This document shows, piece after piece, positions 1-4,857 of a DNA stretch of 5,129 bases. The notes beneath the pieces were generated by a model that saw only the letters and a list, made by a program, of their open reading frames with translations, was not told where the DNA came from and ran no database searches. Origin of the DNA: Vulcanimicrobiota bacterium (GTDB taxonomy: Bacteria > Vulcanimicrobiota > Vulcanimicrobiia > Vulcanimicrobiales > Vulcanimicrobiaceae); the NCBI GenBank assembly GCA_030043675.1, contig JASHXG010000169.1, positions 1 to 5,129 of the forward strand, given 5' to 3'. Every line of letters starts with the position of its first letter. The first letter of the stretch is position 1. The position numbers and the translations under genes were made by a program.

Positions 1-326
1 TAGATGTTGAGTCGATCGATCTCGGTCACGCTGGCGCTGCCGATTGCCCAGGCAATCGCCTGCGTTTTCACGAGTGAGGCGATCTCGGCGCGCAGTTCCG
101 GGCGCACCTGTTTGGAGTCGTTCAGTCCTTTGATCAAGAGCGGTCCGGCAGCGACGACGCACGCCGCGACGACCGGACCCGCAAGCGGCCCGCGGCCAAC
201 CTCGTCGATGCCGCCGATCAGGGAGAACCCTCGCTCGCGCGCGGCGTACTCGAAACGGTGCAAGCGGTGCAGCCGGCGCCGCTCGCGTTCGTATGCGTTG
301 CGAGCCTTACGCTGCTTGTGCGTCAT
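1..326 (-). CDS. rnhB: Ribonuclease HII, N-terminal part (3' end beyond left edge)
   Basis: RNase HII cuts the RNA strand of RNA-DNA hybrids and incises 5' of single ribonucleotides misincorporated in DNA; it is a cytoplasmic, metal-dependent enzyme. The first 108 residues are visible. An Arg-rich, probably helical leader (about residues 4-32) precedes the core, as in Bacillus-type RnhB proteins. The signature GIDEVGRGPLAGPVV lies at residues 39-53, with metal ligands Asp41 and Glu42, followed by the substrate-binding LNDSK motif at 68-72 and the EIDRLNI segment at 102-108. The later catalytic Asp residues lie outside the window. The ATG at 326-324 overlaps the end of rbgA by 20 nt, so translation is probably coupled; I see no strong Shine-Dalgarno. 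It is the last operon gene visible here. Identification is firm; intactness of the C-terminal half cannot be judged. Confidence 0.96.
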   Translation of the reverse strand, partial: MTHKQRKARNAYERERRRLHRLHRFEYAARERGFSLIGGIDEVGRGPLAGPVVAACVVAAGPLLIKGLNDSKQVRPELRAEIASLVKTQAIAWAIGSASVTEIDRLNI

Positions 327-1122
327 CGGGAGACTCGAACGAGATGCGTCCGAAGGCACCGTCGTTCAGCGCACGGATGTACGATCGCGCGGCATTGTGA
401 TGGTCGATCTCGCCTCCGCTGCGCATGAATCCTCGGGCCGCCGCAAAGGCGCGCGGACTCGGAATGCGCGTGCGCGGGTGGCGCGCGATAAGCCAGCTAT
501 AGAATGCCGCAGCCACATGTTGGGGGTCGTATCGATCCTGCGGCAGGGCGCCACAGATCGCCAGCTTCCACTGCGCGCCCGCATCGAGCCTGGTGGGCGC
601 AAGCACGCCGGGCGTATCCATCAGCTCGATGCCGGGCGCCAGACGAAACCACTGGAGTTGGCGCGTTACCCCGGCACGGTTGGCCGTCTTCGCGACCGAC
701 CTCCGCATCAATCCATTCACGATCGACGATTTTCCCGAGTTCGGTACCCCGATAATGAGGGCGCGCGACATCCCTTTGCGCGCGGTCCCGGCGGCTAAAC
801 GGGTGACGGTGGTCGCGATGCGCGCGACGCTGCGCGGTTGCCGGCCGTCGACCGCAATCGCGCGCAGGCCCTGGCGCGCAAAATCGTCGAGCCAGCGCTT
901 CGTCGTCGCCGACTCGGCTAAATCTTCGCGGCTCAGGGTGAGGATCCGCGTCCGTCGCCCGGCCAGCGCGTCGAGCGTGGGATTGCGCCCGCTGCGCGGT
1001 ATACGCGCGTCGACGACCTCGACGATGATGTCGATCGCAGCGAGAGATTCGCGCATCCGGCGCACGGCTTTGGCCATGTGACCGGGGTACCAACCGGCGA
1101 TCGCCTCCGACTCCGAGCCCAT
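307..1122 (-). CDS. rbgA: Ribosome biogenesis GTPase RbgA/YlqF (circularly permuted GTPase)
   Basis: RbgA (YlqF) is a cytoplasmic GTPase that acts late in 50S subunit assembly. The 271-residue protein has the family's permuted motif order G4-G5-G1-G2-G3. It opens with the N-terminal signature WYPGHMAKA (11-19). The DARIPRS segment follows at 38-44, and a degenerate G4, SRED (64-67), stands where NKxD is expected. The P-loop GVPNSGKS is at 125-132, the G2 Thr at about 153 in GVTR, and DTPG at 169-172. The C-terminal helical domain ends with the family's GG-x-x-D and GRISFE segments. An in-frame TTG lies immediately before the ATG (1125-1123) and could be the start instead, adding one residue; AGGGA and GGGGA stretches lie just upstream. 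The gene follows the short signal peptidase after about 25 nt and overlaps rnhB by 20 nt. Identification is firm; the weak G4 is the only oddity. Confidence 0.94.
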   Translation of the reverse strand: MGSESEAIAGWYPGHMAKAVRRMRESLAAIDIIVEVVDARIPRSGRNPTLDALAGRRTRILTLSREDLAESATTKRWLDDFARQGLRAIAVDGRQPRSVARIATTVTRLAAGTARKGMSRALIIGVPNSGKSSIVNGLMRRSVAKTANRAGVTRQLQWFRLAPGIELMDTPGVLAPTRLDAGAQWKLAICGALPQDRYDPQHVAAAFYSWLIARHPRTRIPSPRAFAAARGFMRSGGEIDHHNAARSYIRALNDGAFGRISFESPDDAQAA

Positions 1123-1148
1123 CAATCCCTGAGTTCCCCGCTAACGGG

Positions 1149-1679
1149 TCACAGACTCCCTAGGGCCCGCGGCGGCCAGATGCCGGCGACGGCTCGCCCG
1201 ATCAGCTGGTCGTCCCCGACCGGACCGAAGAAGCGCGAGTCCTCGCTATCGGCGCGGTTGTCGCCGAGTACGTACACCGAGGACGCGGGAACCGTGACCT
1301 GCCCAAACGTGCGGTCATCGGGATGTTGTACGTAGGGTTCATCGAGCTTGACGCCGTCGACGTAGACCTGGCCGCGATCGATCCGGATACGATCGCCGGG
1401 GAGTCCGATGACGCGTTTGATGAAGACCGCGCGCGAGTCATCCTGCGCCGCTCGAATGGCGCCGTCGTGGCGGAATGCAATGATGTCGCCGCGCCGGGGC
1501 GTGCGCAAGCGATACGCGAAGGTGTTGATCAAAACGTACTCCCCGGAGTGGATGTGAGGCTCCATCGATAGACCCGAGACTTGGGGCATGCGCACGAAGA
1601 ACGCCGCGATCAGCAGCGCCAGCACCACGAGCTGCAACGCCAGGTTTGCAACCGATCGCCGTCGCAGGAAGCGGACCAC
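1149..1679 (-). CDS. lepB: Type I signal peptidase, short single-TM paralogue
   Basis: A membrane-anchored Ser/Lys protease of family S26 that removes signal peptides from exported proteins on the outer face of the cytoplasmic membrane. From the GTG start it has 176 residues: a basic N-terminus (RFLRRR), one hydrophobic segment (about 11-30), then box B SGLSMEP with nucleophile Ser38, box C RRGDIIAF (62-69), box D FIKRVIGLPGD with general-base Lys88, and box E GDNRADSEDS (139-148). All catalytic elements are intact. It lacks the roughly 45-residue insert and the first TM segment of its two neighbours, so it is a more diverged paralogue. No Shine-Dalgarno precedes the GTG. A perfect GGAGG at 1716-1712 sits 5 nt before an in-frame ACG (1706-1704), which would add nine residues. 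The downstream gap to rbgA is about 25 nt. Which exported proteins it prefers cannot be told from sequence. Confidence 0.95.
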   Translation of the reverse strand: MVRFLRRRSVANLALQLVVLALLIAAFFVRMPQVSGLSMEPHIHSGEYVLINTFAYRLRTPRRGDIIAFRHDGAIRAAQDDSRAVFIKRVIGLPGDRIRIDRGQVYVDGVKLDEPYVQHPDDRTFGQVTVPASSVYVLGDNRADSEDSRFFGPVGDDQLIGRAVAGIWPPRALGSL

Positions 1680-1711
1680 GCGCTTCGAGTTCGCACGAGG
1701 CGGCGTAAGTG

Positions 1712-1716
1712 CCTCC
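1712..1716 (-). promoter_or_regulatory. GGAGG Shine-Dalgarno upstream of the short signal peptidase gene
   Basis: On the minus strand this reads GGAGG, a perfect anti-SD match. It is 5 nt before an in-frame ACG (1706-1704) but 32 nt before the first conventional start codon, GTG at 1679. No ATG, GTG or TTG in the right frame lies between the upstream stop TAG (1733-1731) and 1679. So either ACG is used as a rare start, or the GTG is used without this SD. Confidence 0.45.
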
Positions 1717-1730
1717 GGTTCGGCCGAGGG

Positions 1731-2465
1731 CTAAAGGATCCGAGCTTGCGAGGGGGGCCAGAAGATCAGGAAGGCACGACCGGTGAAGCCCGCCCGTTCG
1801 CCGGCGCGAGGACCGCTCGCGAAGCGTCCGCCGTCTTGTGCGAAGCCCCAGATGTGTGAGTCCTCCGAATCGTTGCGATTGTCGCCCAACATGATGTAGC
1901 AGTGCGGCGGGATGCGATCGGGCGCGCTCCACTGTGCGGCCGGGGGCACGTTCGCCGAGGACGAATCGAGGCGCTGCCAACCCGCGCCGTAGCTCACGTA
2001 GATGCCGTAGTTGCGCACTTCGAGGCTGTATTCGGGCTTATCCGCAGTGTATGGCTCTTTGAGCGCGATTCCGTTGAGATACACGACCCCGCGATCGATG
2101 CGAAGTTGATCTCCCGGCAGCCCGATCACGCGCTTGATGAAATCGTCAGGAGTGGGCACCGGTGGCGGGAAGACGACGATGTCGCCTTCGCGAGGCGCAT
2201 GGAAGCGATACTCGAACTTGTCAACCAGCAGGACGTCGTGGATCTGCAGGGTCGGCAGCATCGAGCCCGACGGAATGTAATAGGTCCGCGCCACGAAGCT
2301 GATCAGGACCCATGCCGCCAGACCGGCGACGATGAATGGATCCAGGAACTCTCGCGCAATGGCAGTGCTCCGGCCCGACGAACCGGCCACGACCGGACGC
2401 AGCGAAAGGACCGCCCGCGCGAGCGCAATCACCGCGACGATGACGAGAAGCTCAGAAGGCGTCAT
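1731..2465 (-). CDS. lepB: Type I signal peptidase, two-TM paralogue (middle of three)
   Basis: A 244-residue S26-family signal peptidase. A hydrophobic segment at about 5-21 and a second at about 43-59 flank a short basic loop (R23, R32, R38). This predicts a hairpin with the catalytic domain outside the cytoplasmic membrane, as in the E. coli LepB layout. Box B is PSGSMLPT with nucleophile Ser68; box C is PREGDIVVF (91-99); box D is FIKRVIGLPGD with Lys111; box E is GDNRNDSEDS (194-203). An insert of about 45 residues before box E contains ANVPPAAQW, shared with the next paralogue. The start is clear: ATG overlaps the upstream stop as ATGA (2465-2462), and GGAGG at 2474-2470 lies 4 nt before it. 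It is close to the upstream paralogue (38 of 69 N-terminal positions identical by eye, ungapped), so the pair arose by tandem duplication. The catalytic machinery is intact. Confidence 0.96.
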   Translation of the reverse strand: MTPSELLVIVAVIALARAVLSLRPVVAGSSGRSTAIAREFLDPFIVAGLAAWVLISFVARTYYIPSGSMLPTLQIHDVLLVDKFEYRFHAPREGDIVVFPPPVPTPDDFIKRVIGLPGDQLRIDRGVVYLNGIALKEPYTADKPEYSLEVRNYGIYVSYGAGWQRLDSSSANVPPAAQWSAPDRIPPHCYIMLGDNRNDSEDSHIWGFAQDGGRFASGPRAGERAGFTGRAFLIFWPPSQARIL

Positions 2466-3202
2466 GGAACCTCCAGGGCATGCATTCGGTTCAGAGGCCA
2501 GAGAATCAAGAACGCTCTGCCGACGAATCTGGCGCGCACCCCCTGGCGCGCCAGCGGCCCGGCCGCAAAGGTTCCGCTGGTCTGTGCGAATCCCCAGACA
2601 TGGGAGTCATCGGAGTAGTTGCGGTTATCGCCAAGTACGAAGTAAAAGCCCTTCGGGATACGATTCGGGGCCTGCCAGAGCGCTTTGGGCGGAACGTTCG
2701 CGGCGCGCGGATCGAGCGGCTGACCGTCGACGTAGATTCCGTACCGCCTGATGGATAAGTCGTAGCGAGGCGGCTGGTTCTCGTACGGTTCGTGCAGCGC
2801 CCTGCCGTTGCGGTAGACCACGCCGTCGTAAATTGAAAGCGTGTCTCCGGGAACGCCGATCACGCGTTTAACGAAGTCATTGCCGTTCGCGGCAACCGGC
2901 GGCACGAAGATCGCGACCTCGCCGGCAGCCGGAGCGTGCAAGCGGTACGCGATTTCATCGACCAGCAGCACGTCGTGGACCTGGAGCGTCGGAACCATCG
3001 AGACCGAGGGAATGTAAAACGTGCGGACGACGAACGTGATTAAAAAGAGCGCGATCAGGCCGGCGGCGATCAGCGCGTCGAGCGAGTCCCGCGCAATTGC
3101 GGACGGCGAATGCGCACTGCCGGCGGCAAAGGGTTTCGTCGAGAGTGCGGCTCGTGCGACCGCGAAGGCGCAAACCAGACCGAGGAGCTGCAGCGGGGTC
3201 AG
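2462..3202 (-). CDS. lepB: Type I signal peptidase, two-TM paralogue next to rplS, probable CTG start
   Basis: An S26-family signal peptidase of 246 residues when read from CTG at 3202-3200. The first ATG in frame (2998) falls just after the catalytic serine, so a start there would drop the nucleophile and both membrane segments. Between that ATG and the rplS stop the frame is fully open but has no ATG, GTG or TTG. The residues there align without gaps to the next paralogue, beginning LTP opposite its MTP. Features: TM segments at about 5-20 and 44-59; box B PSVSMVPT with Ser68 (Val where the paralogue has Gly67); box C AAGEVAIF; box D FVKRVIGVPGD with Lys112; box E GDNRNYSDDS (191-200). The CTG overlaps the rplS stop as CTGA, copying the ATGA junction at its own 3' end. 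Family assignment is firm. The start rests on homology; an ATG miscalled by assembly is the main alternative. Confidence 0.9.
   Translation of the reverse strand: MTPLQLLGLVCAFAVARAALSTKPFAAGSAHSPSAIARDSLDALIAAGLIALFLITFVVRTFYIPSVSMVPTLQVHDVLLVDEIAYRLHAPAAGEVAIFVPPVAANGNDFVKRVIGVPGDTLSIYDGVVYRNGRALHEPYENQPPRYDLSIRRYGIYVDGQPLDPRAANVPPKALWQAPNRIPKGFYFVLGDNRNYSDDSHVWGFAQTSGTFAAGPLARQGVRARFVGRAFLILWPLNRMHALEVP
2470..2474 (-). promoter_or_regulatory. Shine-Dalgarno GGAGG of the middle signal peptidase gene
   Basis: The minus strand reads GGAGG followed by a 4-nt spacer and the ATG at 2465-2463. It lies inside the last codons of the upstream paralogue, so it supports both re-initiation at the ATGA overlap and independent ribosome loading. 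It fixes the start codon. Confidence 0.7.
3199..3202 (-). promoter_or_regulatory. CTGA start/stop overlap between rplS and the first signal peptidase gene
   Basis: The minus strand reads CTGA: TGA ends rplS and CTG is the homology-supported start of the signal peptidase. The nearest good SD-like run, AAGGAG at 3225-3220, is 17 nt upstream, farther than usual. Initiation is therefore probably by translational coupling (inference). Confidence 0.55.
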
Positions 3203-3552
3203 TTTCCGCGCGCTTTCTTCTCCTTGATCCGCGCGGCTTTGCCGACCTTCTCGCTTAGATAGTAGAGCCGGCTGCGCGAGACCACGCCGCGCCTGCCTAC
3301 CTCGATGCGCTCGACCCGAGGGCTGTGCAGGAGAAAGGTCTTCTCGACGCCGACGCCGTGTGCGACGCGCCGAACGGTGATCGATTCGCCGGCCCCGCCG
3401 CCTTTGCGCACGGTCACGACGCCCTCGAACATCTGCGTGCGTTCTTTGCCGCCTTCGATGACCTTCGAATAGACCTTGACGGTGTCACCGGGGCGAAATT
3501 GAGGCAGGCCGTCCTTGAGCTGATCGCGATTGAGGACATCGATGACGTTCAT
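3199..3552 (-). CDS. rplS: Large-subunit ribosomal protein L19
   Basis: L19 (bL19) is a 50S protein located at the interface with the 30S subunit. The 117-residue product matches the family's usual length. Visible signatures are FRPGDTVKVY (19-28), the EGGKERTQMFEGVV stretch (33-46), VRRVAHGVGVEKTF with LLHSPRVERIEV following it, and the C-terminal SRSRLYYLSEKVGKAARIKE, rich in RNA-binding basic residues. The frame is open upstream into the spacer and into trmD, but ATG 3552-3550 starts the conserved sequence MNVIDVLNRDQL and has AGGA (3563-3560) 7 nt before it, so I chose it. It follows trmD after an 85-nt spacer with two inverted repeats and overlaps the next gene by 4 nt. Its expression needs to exceed that of trmD, and the spacer is the likely place where the two are separated (inference). 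Confidence 0.97.
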   Translation of the reverse strand: MNVIDVLNRDQLKDGLPQFRPGDTVKVYSKVIEGGKERTQMFEGVVTVRKGGGAGESITVRRVAHGVGVEKTFLLHSPRVERIEVGRRGVVSRSRLYYLSEKVGKAARIKEKKARGN

Positions 3553-3574
3553 AGCTCTATCCTGAATGGTCGTG

Positions 3575-3588
3575 CGCCTGGGCAGGCG
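3575..3588 (-). repeat. Inverted repeat in the trmD-rplS spacer
   Basis: CGCCTG at 3575-3580 and CAGGCG at 3583-3588 are exact reverse complements. As RNA this gives a 5-bp stem with a 4-nt loop, extended by two further G-C pairs across a 2x2 internal loop (3571-3592). It lies 23 nt upstream of the rplS start, and no U-run follows, so it is not a standard terminator. Possible mRNA-structure or leader element; function unknown. Confidence 0.5.
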
Positions 3589-3601
3589 TGCGCAATGAAT
3601 A

Positions 3602-3620
3602 GCCGGGCCCGAAGCCCGGC
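3602..3620 (-). repeat. Strong GC hairpin in the trmD-rplS spacer
   Basis: GCCGGGC at 3602-3608 and GCCCGGC at 3614-3620 form a perfect 7-bp stem. In the transcribed minus strand the loop reads UUCGG, closed by C-G, close to the very stable cUUCGg type. It starts 17 nt after the trmD stop codon. No poly-U tract follows, so it is probably not an intrinsic terminator. It may protect or process the mRNA, or attenuate between trmD and rplS (inference). Confidence 0.6.
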
Positions 3621-3637
3621 AGAACTTCCGTATCCTA

Positions 3638-4345
3638 TCATGCGCCTTCCTCGCCGCGCAAGGCACCGCCGAGCAGATCCGGCCGGCGGCTCGCGGTCCG
3701 CAGGCGCGACTGCTCGCGGCGCCACTCGGCGATCTTGGCGTGGTCACCCGAGAGAAGAACCGGCGGAACCTCGACGCCGCGAAAAATTGCGGGGCGTGTA
3801 AAGCTTGGATAGTCGAGCAGACCGGCCGCGAAGGACTCGTGCTCGAGGGACTCCGGACGCACCGCGCCGGCTACCAGCCGGACCGTCGCGTCCATGAAAG
3901 CAAGCGCCGGAATCTCTCCGCCGGTGAGCACAAAGTCTCCCAGCGAGTACTCTTCGATCGGGAAGAGCGCGCCGAGGCGGTCATCGATCCCTTCGTAGTG
4001 GCCGCAGACGATGACCAGGCGTTCGAGCTCGGAGAAACGCTCGACGTCGCGTTGTCGAAGGGGGCGGCCGCTTGGGGAGGGCACGACGATCAGCCGCCGC
4101 TCGCCCGGCGGCGCTTCGCGAGCGATGCGGTCGAGCGTGCGCGCAATCGGCTCGATGCGCAAGACCATCCCGGCGCCGCCACCATAGGGTGCGTCGTCGG
4201 CGCGTTCGCCCGCCGCCAACTCGTCCAAGAGGTGGTGGTAGCGAACCGATACGAGCCCGGCTTCGATCGCGCGTCCGACGATCGAGAGACCTACGAAGGG
4301 TGCGAAGGCCTCCGGGAAGAGCGTGACGACGTCGATCGTGAACAT
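3638..4345 (-). CDS. trmD: tRNA (guanine-N1-)-methyltransferase TrmD
   Basis: TrmD methylates N1 of G37, 3' of the anticodon, using S-adenosylmethionine; this prevents +1 frameshifting and is usually essential. It is a cytoplasmic dimeric SPOUT-fold enzyme. The 235-residue protein begins MFTIDVVTLFP, the usual N-terminus, although the frame is open further upstream. Motifs: DAPYGGGAGMVLR (51-63), CGHYEGIDDR (114-123), and the knot loop YSLGDFVLTGGE (133-144). The linker is GLLDYPSFTRP (175-185), followed by VPPVLLSGDHAKIAEWR (193-209). Arg156 corresponds to the catalytic-region Arg154 of the Haemophilus/E. coli enzyme. The position equivalent to catalytic Asp169 is Glu170 (HESF instead of the usual DSF). 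It is the first gene of the operon in this window, divergent from the TPR gene, with no rpsP or rimM before it. No clear Shine-Dalgarno is visible. Identity is certain; the Asp-to-Glu change is the only oddity. Confidence 0.96.
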   Translation of the reverse strand: MFTIDVVTLFPEAFAPFVGLSIVGRAIEAGLVSVRYHHLLDELAAGERADDAPYGGGAGMVLRIEPIARTLDRIAREAPPGERRLIVVPSPSGRPLRQRDVERFSELERLVIVCGHYEGIDDRLGALFPIEEYSLGDFVLTGGEIPALAFMDATVRLVAGAVRPESLEHESFAAGLLDYPSFTRPAIFRGVEVPPVLLSGDHAKIAEWRREQSRLRTASRRPDLLGGALRGEEGA

Positions 4346-4413
4346 GAGGCAAGAATGTTCCCCAGCCCGAGGGCGGCAAACTCCTGAAAGATGACGACGC
4401 GCGCGAAAGCGCG
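4346..4413. promoter_or_regulatory. Short divergent spacer between trmD and the TPR gene
   Basis: These 68 nt separate two divergently transcribed genes and must hold the promoter(s), unless the promoters lie inside the coding regions. I find no good sigma70 pair. A weak minus-strand candidate is TTGCCG (4379-4374), a 16-nt gap and CATTCT (4357-4352), which would put the transcript start almost at the trmD ATG (leaderless). This match is poor and offered only as a lead. Confidence 0.25.
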
Positions 4414-4857
4414 ATGGCGGCGCTCGGACGGCGCGATTTCGCCCAAGCCGAACGCGAGATCGCGGCGCTGCTCGGGCAGCCAAGTCTGCCTGCGTCCGAA
4501 CGCGCCTTTCTGCTGAACAAACGGGGCGTCGCGCGCATCGGCATGGGCGCGACCCAGGAAGCCCGCGCGGACTTCGATGCGGCGCTCGATCTGCAGCCCT
4601 CGCACGCCCCAGCGCTAACGAATCTCGGAAACCTGCTGCTGGAGGAGGGCGACGTCGAAGGGGCGATTGCGCGCTATCGCGCCGCGATTGCCGCCGACCG
4701 CGAGTACGCGATCGCCTACCTCAACCTCGGCGTTGCGTATAAAAGGTCCGGGCGCATCGCCGAAGGCGTGCGCGCGCTGCGCGAAGCACAACGCTTGGAG
4801 CAGAAGGCGCGCAAAGAGGCTAGAGCTTTGAGTTGGCCGTCGTTTCGGAGGCCGTGA
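4414..4857 (+). CDS. TPR-repeat protein, small
   Basis: A 147-residue protein made almost wholly of tetratricopeptide repeats, helix-turn-helix modules that bind partner proteins. Three repeats with a 34-residue period are visible at about 30-63, 64-97 and 98-131. They have the typical Gly/Ala pattern (NKRGVARIGMG, TNLGNLLLEEGD, LNLGVAYKRSGR) and the conserved late Pro or aspartate positions (LQPSHAPA). A partial repeat precedes them (residues 1-20, GRRDFAQAEREIAALL). It lacks part of its first helix, so translation may start upstream: the frame is open back to 4348, with CTG at 4384 but no ATG, GTG or TTG. I see no signal peptide or TM segment in the ATG form, so it is probably cytoplasmic. 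It is divergent from trmD and overlaps the convergent gene by 38 nt at its 3' end. The specific partner is unknown. The minus-strand frames opposite show no family pattern, so this strand is the coding one. Confidence 0.85.
   Translation: MAALGRRDFAQAEREIAALLGQPSLPASERAFLLNKRGVARIGMGATQEARADFDAALDLQPSHAPALTNLGNLLLEEGDVEGAIARYRAAIAADREYAIAYLNLGVAYKRSGRIAEGVRALREAQRLEQKARKEARALSWPSFRRP

Noticed and set aside
1902..2618. Long plus-strand open frame (238 codons) opposite the two long signal peptidase genes
   Set aside because: It is antisense to two genes with clear family motifs, shows no motif itself, and has the Arg-rich composition typical of antisense frames in GC-rich DNA.
3602..3620. Intrinsic terminator after trmD
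   Set aside because: The GC stem is good but no U-run follows on the minus strand, and rplS continues in the same direction.
3553..3747. N-terminal extension of rplS back to 3747
   Set aside because: L19 homology begins at MNVIDV (3552), which has its own Shine-Dalgarno; the extension would overlap trmD and encode nothing family-like.
3740..4387. Plus-strand open frame of 215 codons opposite trmD
   Set aside because: Lies entirely over trmD, whose motifs are unmistakable; no recognisable domain in this frame.
4346..4483. N-terminal extension of trmD back to 4483
   Set aside because: TrmD proteins start at MFTIDVVTLFP; the extra 46 residues are Arg-rich antisense of the TPR gene.
4291..4605. 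Minus-strand frame opposite the TPR gene start, which would extend past trmD
   Set aside because: The plus strand shows regular 34-residue TPR periodicity, while this frame has no pattern and would overlap the trmD start.
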